64,000 nucleotides of DNA from Diphasiastrum complanatum (Eukaryota; Streptophyta; Lycopodiopsida; Lycopodiales; Lycopodiaceae). The notes beneath the pieces were generated by a model. It saw only the letters and a list, made by a program, of their open reading frames with translations. It did no database searches and was not told where the DNA came from. The translations under genes were made by a program, and so were the position numbers. The stretch covers positions 32,925,804 through 32,989,803 of the forward strand of contig CM055097.1 in the NCBI GenBank assembly GCA_029204225.1, given 5' to 3'. Shown in pieces: positions 10,315 through 21,699 of the stretch; the stretch's first letter is position 1; each line of letters opens with the position of its first letter.

Positions 10315-12144
10315 GGCTCGTTAGTGTTAATTTTCTGCTAGTAGTACTTGCATCTTAGTGAAAATTTCCCTCACAAAGGGGGGCATCTTAGTCCGTCTAT
10401 TGGTGTTGCATGTGATGTTGGGTTTGGCTGACTAAATGTGGTTATTTAATTTTAAGAATCAATTGTTCGCATTAGGTGGAAGTGGTTTCATAGCCTAGGA
10501 ATTCTAGTTCAATTGGCCACTGTATGTCAATGCATGTCATGGACCCAACCATTCCTGGTTTTTTGTATATTTATTTCTAGTTAAGAATCAATTTTCCTAC
10601 TATGGGCATTTCAATTTTTATTCAAATTTATATAGCCTGAAGGCAAATCGACTACAGTTGGGAACACTACAGAAATTGGATCTTGAAGCTTCACTTTGCT
10701 TTGAAGGTGAAAGAATATGTTATAACAAGAATATTCCTATTTGGAAGGTGGAATCAATCACTCCCTCGAATAATTTAATGTTGTTGACCTCTTTACCTTG
10801 TCATTTGCCTTTTGAATCTTAATAGATTTCGTCTAGAAGATAAAGGAAAGGTAGTGCAAGTGTTTGAGGAGGGACCATGTTCTCATCATCTGCTTAAAGA
10901 ATGGAGACTTCTAACATTTTCTTTTCTCACAAGTTAGTAGATGGGTTTGGCATGATTTTATCCAAGATAAAACTCTCTGGACATATGACAGCAATCAAGT
11001 GATGGTATTCTATGTTGAAGGCAAATTTAAAGTGCTAATCAAGGGACATGTTGACCAAATAGACTTGCTAGTAGGTCCTATCAGTGGAGCAGATTTAGTA
11101 TTGGGAATCCCATGGAGAAACAAAAAGAGCCTAGTGGTAGACTATTCAGCAAGCTTCTTTTTTTTATTTACAATGGGAAAGTGGTGGTGATTAATGCAAA
11201 TTGAAGTGGAGAGTCTGTTTTGTTAAAAAATCATATCCAAGTTGCTAAGGCCATCAATGGCAGAGTTGGTTTGTACCTTATTCTTGTACAAGTAGATAGT
11301 TATGGAGGAAACAAGTTGGATAGGAACATGATGCAGTTTTTGAACTAATTTTTTGACCTATGTCTTAAAGTACTACCTAATGGCATGAACTGGTGGCTAG
11401 TTTTCATGTGTCACATGTTTGTGTTAAGAGGATTGGGGCTAGGATGGTGAGAGAGAAAAGGTATCTCATTCACCTTACGCAAAGTAGGTTGGTTTGAGAC
11501 ACTGTTGTGTGGGAACTGATAGTTTGTTGTAGTGTTGTCTATACATTAGTTCAAAATCTAGTGAATGCATCAAATCATTAATCAATAAACGCTATTCACC
11601 TTTATAGCGGATACATAAATTTTTCTCTCTCTTCATGATTATCTATAAAACCTTGGTATTATATTTTGTCATTTAGGACTTTGTTGAAGTCATTCCCACT
11701 TTGCTTAGTAAGCAAGACCTATACCCACTTGCCTAGTAAGCAAGAAAAATAATGATCGTGAGATATGCAATTGCATATTTGTTCTTGTATGTTAAAGTGG
11801 TTCATATCCACTTGCCTAGACATTATACCCACTTGCGTAGTAAACAAGACACATAATGATCGTGACATGTGCAATCATTCATTTGTTTTTGTATGCTAGC
11901 GTAGGCCATATCTTACTACTTAATTCTATTTTTCTAAAGTTAGGTGAATGATTCAGGAAAGTACTGACTATGAGAATGTAAACGTACCTTTTTAAGGTGG
12001 AGAGTGGATCACCTACTTCAGAAGGTAATGTGGATGTTGAGAAGGTGGTACATCAAGTTCGTGAAGGAGTAAGAGAAAGGTTGAAAGCATGGAAGCTCCA
12101 AGGAAGTTTTATACCTCAACTCAAAATTGGTGCAAGAGGGCAAC
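10315..12144 (+). repeat. 1.8-kb duplicated segment, copy 2
   Basis: Second copy of 8329-10170, separated from it by 144 bp. The sequence CTCAAAATTGG occurs at the end of copy 1 and again just before copy 2 begins, so short shared sequence may have mediated the duplication. The protease fragment is repeated at 10999-11190 with a few amino-acid differences. Confidence 0.8.
10999..11190 (+). pseudogene. Gypsy-like protease fragment in copy 2
   Basis: Same piece as at 9025-9216 (VDQIDLLVGPISGADLVL, then GIPW). Differences are mostly single substitutions, which points to a fairly recent duplication of an already broken copy. Confidence 0.5.
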
Positions 12145-12379
12145 AAGTAGGGTTTCATTTCTTCTCTATCTACAAGACTTTCAACGAGATCAATTAGACT
12201 GACGTGAATGTTTGTGGACTTTATAGATGTCTTTCATATTGTCTTACTAGTTGGATGTTGTAGAGTCAATTGACGATTCAGTTGGAAAGTAAACGTAATA
12301 CTGGACATCTTGATTGTGAATATGGAATTTTTTTCATACGTATCTGGTGCTTTCAAAATCATTGTAGCTTTGACTTAAG

Positions 12380-12700
12380 TGCTTCTTATCATTGTAATTA
12401 GTAGTTTCAATGCAATCGATGCTGAATAAGTTTGGCCTCAAATTTGTAAATTGAAAAGAAGGAATTGATCCGAAATCACTTTACTTTCATAATGTAAATT
12501 AATTGCTTTTCTGGTGACCTTCATTGATTACTGATGTTTATATAAGTGCTTCTATCACTGTAACTAGTGGTTTTAATGTCATAGATGGTGGATGAGTGTA
12601 GCCTCAAATTCATAATCTGAAAACAAGGAATCAGTCCTAGATTGCTTTAGTTTCATAATGTAAATGAATTGCGTTTCTGGTGACATTTATGAATCACTGT
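12380..12700. repeat. Diverged tandem duplication, about 160-bp unit
   Basis: A block beginning GTGCTTCTTATCATTGTAA near 12380 is repeated from about 12547 (GTGCTTCTATCACTGTAACT), and both parts continue through a TTTCATAATGTAAAT motif to a TCTGGTGAC motif. Several differences are C-T or G-A changes, as expected for methylated DNA. No coding potential. Confidence 0.6.
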
Positions 12701-15408
12701 TTTATAATAATCGGAGTTCTATGTTTGAGTCAGAGTGTTTCGGGTAAAAAACTTCCATGAAATATGGCTTATCATACTGCTCTAAATACTTGTTTTGAAG
12801 AAGTCTTCCTCCAATTATCTCAAAAGCACTCTTTGCCAAGTGTCACTTTGATGTAAGGGTGTGAAAAAATCAGATCCAAAACATACTTGACGGATCAACA
12901 AGATCTTAGCCATACTTGGATACACATCTAGAAATAGCTAGAAGATAGAAATCATTACTTTATGCATGCTAGAACTTAGAAATGCATAAAGATCTGACCA
13001 TAAACACTTAAATACAGTAAGGTACTATCCCTGTCCGTACAACAGCAACAGCCTACTGTCCTTCACACGTGTGGAAGCAAGATCAATCATAAAATCAACA
13101 TTCTACACATAGAAAACCAAGATATCAAGAGAAATACACATGAGATGGATATAGAATCATAAGAGATGAATTCTCCACATCAAAAGAGAATACAATGATA
13201 TGTTCTCCATGCTGTTACTGCTATTTATAGCTGCTCAAATGTCATTTGGCCATTTGCCCTAAGCTTGCCCTCAATGGTAATTTTTTGGTATCTTACCAAA
13301 TTACCTAGAAATTTTAGTCTAGATGCAATGTATGAAAATTAGCCAATTAAAATGGGTCCAAACTCGACCTCATCCACTTATTTACTTGCCAAAATAGTAC
13401 AAACACTATTTAGGCCTTTATTGACATAAAAAAATCTCTCTCTAAGTTGAGATCTAAATTTGGCCTCAAAATTGCCAAGATCAACCAACTAAACTAGTTG
13501 AATTTTTCACAAGGAACATTTTGTAGTCACTTCAGTTAATCTTCTCTCGTAAGGCATATGATCCTTAGCCTTGTAAATTTTTCCTGGTTTTGAAAGTTTG
13601 TAATTTCGTTTTACAATATGTGAAGGTTTTTGTCCTTCTTTCAACAGTCACATTTATAACATCCAAAACTGTTTGCATTAAAAATTTAAGGAGAATTTCA
13701 CACTTTAGGATAAACAATTTGGAATGCAACTAGCGTTATGTGGGAATTCAAGGGCATGCGGCATGTGTCTGGCTACTGATTAGTTTTGAGTTAGAATCAA
13801 TGTGTAAGTCACGAGTTTGAAGATAGCACCGAGGGGGGGGGGGGGGGGGGGGGGGGGGGGCTGCTTTGGAGGTTGCTAGAAGTAGAACCGAGAGCAGCAC
13901 AAATTGATTCAGCATGGTATTGACAGTTTCCATGTGTTGTGCCTTACAAACCTTGCCTATGTGGCCTCCATAGCTGTGGGGTTGATCAAAGAGATGACTC
14001 TTCTTCAAAGAGTTTTTAATGTGTTTCCAGAAGCATATGTTCTCCATGCCAACACCAACACAGCCCTTTCCCTAGTTGACAAATGGCAACTGACCACATT
14101 TTAGACAATGGCTTGTCCAAGCGTATGATGCAATCATCTCCAATGGTTGATAGCCCAAGATGATGTCTATTGTAGTTTTCAAGGTCAAAATAAATTTAAG
14201 ATGTTAATGGTCCTCTTATGACATAGAACAATAAGATGTTGAATAGAAACCCCTAGAGCAGAAAATATGGAGTACTTCTTTTGACCAAAAGTGATAACTT
14301 TAGATATACAACTTGAATTAGTTTGTCGTAAAGTATTGTAGGGTTGTATGTTTTTAGGGGAGAGTAAGATCCACTCAGATCTTGATCAGAAGAATCCAAA
14401 GCATAAAACAAAATCTTCAACTTCTTGACCAAAAATTTGAGTTGTGACAATTTTTACTAGAAAGCTTTGATTTTTGTGCTGTTTATGCAGTATGTATTAT
14501 GGGTACCCACCATAGCGCTCCACTAGATGTAATTGGCATTAAATTTGGTCATCAAAAAGTACCAAGTGTTGATGTGGACCAAACTTGAAAAATAAGGATT
14601 TTACTTGACTCGCTTTTGTTCGCCTTCTAATAAATCATTCGGCATCTCCTTGAGAACCCTCCTGAGAGCAACCTGATGCAATGTATGGAATCCAATTCAG
14701 ATCCCCCTTGGCAAATTAATGAGAAAATATAGGAATGAACAATTTTTGGCCATAAGTCTTGGTTCTAATAATTTGATCTTACATTGCTCACTGTAGAAGC
14801 AATTTTAAAAACTGCAGAATGTGGCATCCACTTTCTCCTTGCTAGAGAATGTTCTGATGCCAAGTTATCAGGCAAATCCATATCACATAACACAAGTATA
14901 GATAAGACTGCAAACACATTAGCAATAAGCTGAATGTACTGCAAAGCTGAGATTGAAGTAACTAATGAGGAGGCAGCATGCCTATTTATAGCCGACTAGA
15001 AGGTACAGTGACTTACGGCCAGGAGTGGTAAGTCATTACTGATAAGAGCAAGTGAACTTATCCTAATGCTAGAAGGGCCTTATAGGACAAATCAGATGGT
15101 CTCGCGACAAATAATAAATAATAATATTGTGCTGGGACCCATGGCCCTCTATACTGTCCATAAATGGAACTAAGCTTCTAGGATCTGGTTCTATGCATAT
15201 GCCATGAGCCATGAATCTTGGTTCAGGCAATGAACAGTGGTGAGAGCTTCCACTCATAGTAAATTTTGCATACCTTTATTTGTGATCACAGATGCAAGTC
15301 TCAAAGACAGTGAATTTATTGAGACTTACAATATCATGGTATATGAATTGATACAATTGTGATCAATCAAGTGTTTCAAGGAATGTGAAGACTAGATGTA
15401 TAAGAAAG
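12701..15408. other. Intron 2 sequence without recognised elements
   Basis: Apart from the G-run at 13833-13860, I see no transposon motif or credible exon in this stretch. The open frames present do not resemble any family and overlap on both strands. Confidence 0.45.
13833..13860. repeat. Homopolymer of 28 G
   Basis: An uninterrupted run of G on the + strand, the longest G-run in the window. It may form a G-quadruplex and is also a place where read or assembly errors are likely, so its true length is uncertain. Confidence 0.85.
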
Positions 15409-15510
15409 AACTTTCAACAAGGTGCTAACAATAGGAGGCTGCTGAGTATTCTGCCAAAAGGAGGTTCCTCCAGCTTGTTACGTGACATGAATGGGATTGA
15501 GTCTTATCTG
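15409..15510 (+). CDS. Possible AAA+ ATPase exon 3 (uncertain)
   Basis: An open frame in the phase required by exons 2 and 4 encodes RRLLSILPKGGSSSLLRDM followed by NGIESYL. It would end at CTG/GTCAGC (15510/15511), leaving a 67-bp pyrimidine-rich intron before exon 4. The left splice site is weak and the start given is a guess; alternative acceptors exist up to about 15446. Without a homolog comparison this exon is only plausible. Confidence 0.25.
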
Positions 15511-15577
15511 GTCAGCGCTAGCTTTACTGCTTGAATCAACTCCTATTTTCATCTTTTAATAATCCTCCTTATGTCAG

Positions 15578-15693
15578 GTTGTTGCTCGATTCACTGTATC
15601 TCCGGCTTGTGATGTCTATCAACTAATTGTGGAAGTTGTCTCACAATTAAGTGGTGGTGGTGGAGAGGAGATGGTCGTCCGAGCATGGGACAG
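15578..15693 (+). CDS. AAA+ ATPase exon 4
   Basis: Acceptor CTCCTTATGTCAG/GT follows a pyrimidine-rich tract and donor GACAG/GTATGG is close to consensus. The frame encodes VVARFTVSPACDVYQLIVEV, a Gly-rich turn and EEMVVRAWD, and ends with two bases of a codon. The amphipathic character suggests a folded domain. Exon 5 completes the codon if its acceptor is TAG at 16442. The fold is unknown to me; membership in the ATPase gene rests on phase, strand and the short distance to exons 5-6. Confidence 0.55.
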
Positions 15694-16442
15694 GTATGGA
15701 GATCTTTGAACATTGGAGCAAAAATTCACATCAAAACTTAAGATTGAAATAACGTTTGATTTTTTTTTTTGGGTGTACTTAAGCCTCTTCAATAAAGTTT
15801 CTTGTTGTGTCATAGTCTGTTACACTTTGCAGTCTTTTGCGTCAAAGGGCTATAGATTATTTAAGCCAATCTAACTCAAAACTCATGAAACATTCTATTA
15901 CTGGCTGTAGGTCTGGCTGCTAATTTATTGCTTATTAGTTCAGTAAGATCAAGTCTGAAATGACATCAGTTCCTGAGCTTAACCATGTAGAGTTATTCCA
16001 ATGACTTTCAATTTTGTATAGCTGCAATTACTCAAATGTGTAATAAATTATGCTTTATGTGCCTTCTTAAGGCATAGGTACGAGCATGTCGGAATTCGTA
16101 CAAGATCATTAGCTTGATCAAAATTTTTACTCATACACTAGTTTATATTTCATCCCCAAGATTTCTATGACAAGTTGGATGCATCATGTTCACCGCTTAG
16201 CTTGTTGCCAGCATAGCTGTTGGCTTTTATATGCATTGCACTAGGATCTCTACTTAATTAGCTGCTATAATTCTAACCTCTGAAGTTATGACACGATTTT
16301 TCCAACTGGTCTGCCTGTTTATAAATAAACTAGCACAGATGAGTTTCAAGATCTTTTTAGAAAAGTTTTCACGGCACAAACATGAATATTCGGATTTTAT
16401 GAACCCTGAAATCTCTAGGATTTAAAATGTTTTGTGAAATAG

Positions 16443-16596
16443 TGCAGTGGCACGGCAGATAGTCATTTCAAGTAGAGAACCAATGGTGAATGAAACCTTA
16501 TCAAGAACAGAGGCAGAAGAGAAAAGGACGAAAGTACCTGAAGCCAACCCCATATGTGTTATGGTCTTTGAGCCACTGATTGGTGACAAACTTCCT
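16443..16596 (+). CDS. AAA+ ATPase exon 5
   Basis: Using acceptor AAATAG at 16442, the first base completes the Ser codon left by exon 4 and the frame reads AVARQIVISSREPMVNETLS, a charged stretch, then VMVFEPLIGDKLP. It ends at the strong donor CCT/GTAAGC. A second acceptor, GTGCAG at 16447, looks better by consensus but would break the join to exon 4. The hydrophilic region in the middle may be a linker. Confidence 0.6.
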
Positions 16597-16691
16597 GTAA
16601 GCTTTCAAAGTTTTTGCTTATATGTTTTCAGAAGGGTTTTATTGTCGGACCATGATTTTGATTGGCTCACTTGAAGCTCTGTTTAATGCAG

Positions 16692-16966
16692 GAGATTGAA
16701 TTCTTGAAAAAGGGCTATTTTACACACCAGGAGCTTGATGCCCTTGTGAGCTCATTGAAGGTTGCTGCTGGGATTGATTCGGAATTTCAAAGAAGAAAAA
16801 TTATGCGGCTAAATAAAGGACAAGCAAATCCTAGAAGAGGGAAGAGAGTTTTAGATGCACTTGAGAAGATGGGAGTTAAAATCTATGGTCTGGAGTCAGA
16901 TGCAGGTTCTTTGGATGGTGAGCAGCTATCGTGGGACAACATTGCTGGATATCATGAGCAGAAAAG
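16692..16966 (+). CDS. AAA+ ATPase exon 6 (entry to the ATPase module)
   Basis: Acceptor TTTAATGCAG/GA and donor AAAAG/GTGTGC. The peptide begins EIEFLKKGYFTHQELDALVS and carries a basic stretch (KGQANPRRGKRVLDALEK). It then reaches LSWDNIAGYHEQKR, the typical start of a AAA domain (the W-D-x-I-A-G pattern preceding helix 0). Only 95 bp separate it from exon 5. It ends with two bases of an Arg codon that exon 7 completes, 20 kb away. This is one of the best supported exons. Confidence 0.85.
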
Positions 16967-17454
16967 GTGTGCTTTAACAACTTCAGCTCTGCAGACTTGC
17001 TGTTTCATCTTGCAAATTATATCATGAATCAAGATCTTCAGCTTCTTAAAATTCATCCTCTCTGACAATTGTAATAACACATTAGCAAACTCCACCACAA
17101 GTTTGCATTGAGAAACTCAGTTAAGTGTTTTCACAATTGGGTCGCAAATAGACACTATTTCTACAATAGTCACTACAAGTCTCCACAACCCTGGATTCTC
17201 CTATTGGAAGTAGACTTCAAAGCTAAACTATGATTGCACTTTGCAAAGTTAAAATGAGTCAACAACCTTTCAAATTTCATTGAATATAGAAATAATAAAA
17301 CCATTATAGTCAAATATCAATAAATAATGAGCCATGTCTACAAGTCATAAAGGTACTTTTAGTAAACTGTTATTGGCGTGGAATCGGGACTCTTGAGTCT
17401 GTATATGTATTATACAATAAATTACTGTCTACGATAAGCACTCTAGAGTCTACA

Positions 17455-17850
17455 ATCAAATTGCCTCCTCGGGAGCTCTGGTGTTTGCAAATCATCCTCT
17501 TATCACTCAGACTTCCCCCTCATCCTCATCAGATTTATCCTCCTCCACATACTCATTCTCTGATGTCCACTCAAATAAGTCCACATCAGGCTCCTCATCT
17601 CTAGTAGCTCGGGAGCTCTGAGCCTGTCACTTGTTGCCTTCTTTGCGCTGTGTTTTAATTAGTAGGTCCTGCACAATGCCAAAAGCACAACACAAGTAAG
17701 GAAAGGAATCAAGATTGGCTAGAACTATAGCTGTCAATAAAGCCTCCTCATGGAGGAAGGTGTGTCAATCCTCCTCCTCCTATGACATAGTTGGCAGGTT
17801 TGGAAACTTTGTCACATCAATGTCATCTTGATTGACCTGCACAGCTACCA
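17455..17850 (-). pseudogene. Unidentified acidic ORF remnant, copy 1
   Basis: The minus strand encodes VNQDDIDVTKFPNLPTM near 17780-17835 and, after what looks like an intron acceptor, SSRATRDEEPDVDLFEW and an acidic tail ending DKSDEDEGEV. A similar peptide occurs at 18580-18700. Acidic tails of this kind occur in plant DNA-transposon proteins, but I see no catalytic residues, so the identity is open. Confidence 0.35.
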
Positions 17851-18579
17851 GTAGCCACACTACAAATTACAATGCGCACATTTACGCGACATGGATGATG
17901 ATCCATAAATTAGTTTATTTTTAGAAGTGTAAAATGTTATGACTTACAAGCATAGAATGTCAATAGTTCATAGTACTAAGTAGAAACTAGTTACTAGAGT
18001 TCACGAGTGTTCAATGTTTAATGTTGAAGAATTAGAATTCACCTGTTGCCAAACTTCAGCCTGTAGGCAATATTTCAGACCTATGAAGTACCACTGGATA
18101 TTCAAATTCTAAGGCCTCATCCCTGCTGATTTTTTTATACTAGGAGGCCCTCATTTAGAGCATTCCTGCTTGGCTACATCAGGAAAGGCCCTGGCCGACG
18201 TAGGAAAACTATCCATCTCGGAGACCTCTATCCTAGAACTAGATGTCGGTCCTCCACAATGGGTGCAAAATACAAACCATGGCATGTGAAGCGTGATGTA
18301 ACCACTACCAAATTCTTTTGATCTGTCTCATATCTTCTGGAGCTTGTGAAATGCGAAAAAAAAACCCCAGGTTGAGAATGAAAAATTGGAAATCAATTTT
18401 CTAACTTACTACTTTCTACTAACTACTTGAGCTACATTCATGACCCTACTAGCATATTGTAAATGCAAGTTCTTAGTTTAGCAACGACAATGGACACTGT
18501 TCATTTAGTAACTAGTTGGATTACAAAGATTTAGAAATTAGGATCCGAATTGGCCCTTGGTTTTGGTCCATGAAACACT

Positions 18580-18700
18580 AACTTGCAGTCAATGCAGCCT
18601 CCTCCTTGAGCAATGCATACCCATCCTCCTCCTCCTAGTCTCTTGGTTTCAAATGTGGAACTTTTGCCGCGTCAATCTCATCGGGATTGACCTGCATGAA
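18580..18700 (-). pseudogene. Unidentified ORF remnant, copy 2
   Basis: Encodes VNPDEIDAAKVPHLKPRD then a stop and EEEDGYALLKEEAALTA. It aligns with VNQDDIDVTKFPNLPTM, stop, EEED and HEEALLTA in the copy about 850 bp to the left. The shared stop suggests that it was present before the two copies separated, or that it falls in an intron. Confidence 0.35.
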
Positions 18701-18821
18701 TTTAATTAAAGTTTCAGAGTGATTGATCATTGTAGGCTAGTAGTTGCTCAATAAAACTAGTAACTACTTAGAAGCTAGAGGTTAGTAGTAAGTACAAAGT
18801 TTTGACACGCCATGAGGCATA

Positions 18822-18963
18822 TTCAACTTGACAAGGATAAGCAATAATCAAAACTGCAGTTTACCTGAATGGCCCCTCTGTCTTGACCCGTCATGTTCAA
18901 CTTGACAAGGATAAGCAGTAATCAAAACTGTGTTTACTTGAATGGCCCCTCTGTCTTTGCAAC
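18822..18963. repeat. Tandem duplication, 74-bp unit
   Basis: TTCAACTTGACAAGGATAAG starts at 18822 and again at 18896, each followed by AATCAAAACTG and GAATGGCCCCTCTGTC. It ends at the LTR fragment of the copia element next to it. Confidence 0.7.
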
Positions 18964-18969
18964 CCGAAA

Positions 18970-19049
18970 TTCAACTTGGGTCTTTACCCGAAATAGCAGT
19001 TAGCTTTTGTTCTTTTGCTTTTAGCTTGATGCTTTTAGCTTTTCACAGA
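18970..19049 (+). mobile_element. Fragment of copia LTR
   Basis: Matches 20738-20829 of the intact LTR downstream (CTTGGGTCTTTACCC ... TTGATGCTTTTAGCTTTTCAC). It is joined directly to gag, so the rest of the 5' LTR, the primer-binding site and the first part of gag are deleted. Confidence 0.7.
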
Positions 19050-20577
19050 TGGAAAGAAAGTAGTTCGAAAAGGAAACTGCTTCGTTTGCAATAAATTAGG
19101 GCATTATGCAAAAAAATGTTGGCAACACAAGTTCAAGAAAAAGCAGGATGGGAATTTTGCTGAAGAAGAAAAAACATCTAATGCAAAATTGAGTGCTTTG
19201 GATCTTGAAGACTATGAGTTGTTTTCGGCATCGACATCTTCTGGTGGTGGCTTCTCGAAGGAAGAAGACTATTGGTTTATTGATTCAGGAGCTTCGAATT
19301 CGAGCATATGACACCCAGGCGGGAGTGGCTATCTAATTTACAATTAGATGATGGATCAAATGTGAAGTTGGGAGACAACTACACATATGATATAAAGGGA
19401 GTTGGAAAAGTTCAAGTTCAACTACCTTCAGGGAAGATTGGAGACATAAAGGATGTACTTTATGTACCAAGAATCAAGAAGAACCTACTTTCAGTATCAG
19501 CTATTGCAAAGCAACACATGATGGTTTAGTTTAATGAAGAGCGGTGTCTCATCAAGAAGAAAGATAATGAAGTAGTAGCTGAGGGCATACTTGCAGGGCG
19601 GTTGTACAAACTTCAGGCTCAGGTGGTGGATCATCATGCAAGTCTTGCAGATATTGGATCAGTGAGTAAGTTATGGCACGAAAGGTTTGGACATCTGAAT
19701 TACAAAAGTCTACAAGTCTTGAGAAAATACAACATGCTTACAAGTTTACCTCAAGTTGTTTCTGATCACAAGGTTTGTGAAGGCTGTCTTAGGCAAGCAT
19801 CATATGAAGAAATTTTCGTCTAGTACATTCAGGGCGAAAAATGTTCTAGAACTTGTTCATACAAATTTGTGTGATCCTATGAGAACTCAGTCTTACGGGG
19901 GAGCAAGTTACTTCATGGTGTTTGTGGATGACTATATTAGGAAGACGGGGAATTATCTTTTCAAGAATAAAGGTGAAGCATTCAAGTATTTCACATGGTT
20001 TAAGACACATGTGGAGAAAGAAACAAATAGACAAATCAAGATACTCAACTCGGAAAAAGGGGGACTATATTTCTACGGAAATTCAGGTGTTTTGCAAGGA
20101 TCATGGTATGAAGAGATTGGGCTGGAGATGCGGAAGACTGAAGATCTACTACAGGTTATGTTTTAGTCTTGGTTCTAGTGCTATCTCTTGGAGTTCAAGG
20201 AAGTAGCATACTATTGCATTATCATCTACAGAGGCAGAATACCGAGCCACTACAAGTGCAACAAATGAAGCAATATGGTTACGAAGGATTCTAGATGATC
20301 TACATATGATACAAGGTTCACCTACAGTACTTCAGTGTGACAATCAGAGTTGTATTAAATTGGCGAAAAATCTAGTTTTTCACATCAGGACAAAGCACAT
20401 TGAAGTACAACAACACTTCATCAGAGAGAAGATTCAAAGTGGTGAAGTGGAGCTTATCTATTGTCCTACGGAAGAGCAAGTTGCAGATATTGTTACCAAA
20501 GGACTTGACAAAGAAAAATTTCAGAAGTTTAGAGAACTTCTAGGAGTAATAGATAACAAAGTAAACATTAAGGGGGA
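19050..20577 (+). pseudogene. Ty1/copia gag-pol, internally deleted
   Basis: In order: zinc knuckle CFVCNKLGHYAKKC (C-x2-C-x4-H-x4-C), protease WFIDSGAS with a stop soon after, GAG-pre-integrase LWHERFGHLNYKSLQ with CEGC, and the start of integrase (ELVHTNLCDPM, SYFMVFVDDY, TWFKTHVEKE). The sequence then jumps to RNase H (LSSTEAEYRA near 20220, LQCDNQSCIKLAKN, RTKHIEVQQHFIRE, VADIVTKGL). The rest of integrase and all of RT are missing, and there are several stops and frameshifts. It is a dead copy inside intron 6 with only its 3' LTR complete. Confidence 0.9.
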
Positions 20578-20578
20578 G
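20568..20578 (+). other. Polypurine tract of the copia element
   Basis: TAAGGGGGAG sits immediately before the TG that opens the 3' LTR, the normal place for plus-strand priming in LTR retrotransposons. Confidence 0.75.
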
Positions 20579-21000
20579 TGTTAGGAATTAATGTTTATTT
20601 GATACCCCTTAATGATAGTTTGGCCATGCTTGCGTGCTATTATAGGGGCCAGTCTATTTGTAGTAAATTTGTTTTTTATTGCTTATGCATGTAGGTGGGT
20701 GCACTACTACTAGATTAGGATCTGTTTTACCAAGAAATTCACCTTGGGTCTTTACCCAATATAGTTAGTAATTTTAGCAGTTAGCTTTTGTTCTTTTGCT
20801 ATTAGCTTGATGCTTTTAGCTTTTCACATAGATTAGAAGTATATATGTAGGCTGGCGCCCCGCCACAAGATCATTCCAGTGTGTTAGAGCTTTTCTCAAT
20901 TCTCCTATAATCTAAATTCCCTTTAATCTCTATGCTTGGTTTGTGTGAGTGCTAGTAGGACTAGTAACTCCATCTAGAATTTGTATGACAAATTCTGACA
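20579..21000 (+). mobile_element. Copia 3' LTR
   Basis: Begins TGTTAGGAATTAATG and ends AAATTCTGACA, with imperfect inverted ends of the TG...CA type. It contains a CTATATATGTAGG-like promoter stretch near 20840. The same LTR occurs, cut at its right end, at 40732-41060. It abuts the LTR of the minus-strand gypsy element at 21001. Confidence 0.8.
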
Positions 21001-21424
21001 CCAACCAAGTAGAAACTGAAGATTAAACCCCAATCAGCTTCATCCCCAAGCCAGGGTGACTGAATACAGGAGGGGAGAGGTTTTTGGCAATTGAAAACCG
21101 GAATCTTGAAGTGGAGGAGGGTGCGTTTTTGTAGGTATATATAGACAGACCCCTGGAGCCTAGTAATATTCCTTTCAAACCCTTGATCCTTTATTGAATG
21201 CATAGTCAATTACTTTTGATCTCCTCTGCATGCATAAGAGCTGTCAATCACCATGCACTACTCCATATGTCTTAATTGGAGTGTATGGCCCTCAGAAGGT
21301 TATTAATTACATTTCTGGCCTAGTTCAGAATGATGAGGCATAACTAATAAACTCGTACACTGGAGTGCCGAATATCCACGTCAAGGATTATTCTGAATTC
21401 TTTGAACTGAACATGGACGCAACA
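21001..21424 (-). mobile_element. Gypsy 3' LTR (minus strand), right part
   Basis: On the minus strand a polypurine tract (AAGGGGAGAAGAA) at 21425-21437 is followed by TGTTGCGTCC at 21424, the LTR start. The far part (ACCAAGTAGAAACTGAAGAT near 21006) matches 27483-27502, where the related LTR continues to a primer-binding site. Here it is cut by the copia LTR at 21000. Confidence 0.65.
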
Positions 21425-21699
21425 TTCTTCTCCCCTTGAACGATTTCTATCCTCAGAAGTGGAACTTAGGGAAATTCTTCTTTATGCTTTCAACTCTTTC
21501 CTACATAGTGCGTCCTTTCCATCGGATCAAACAATCAGAGATAGAATGATTTCTCAATCGTTTATCTTTGGTTTTGAGTACTCTTTCTAGTTCCAAAGGT
21601 ACACTAAGCAATAAATCTTCCAAATGGGAAAGATCTTTATCACATCCCATTGTATCACCTTCACGTAACCTTAATTTTAGCTGACTTACATAAAATACT

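Noticed and set aside
16448-16596. Alternative acceptor GTGCAG for exon 5
   Set aside because: Better consensus, but the resulting phase does not join exon 4; the upstream TAG acceptor keeps the frame open.
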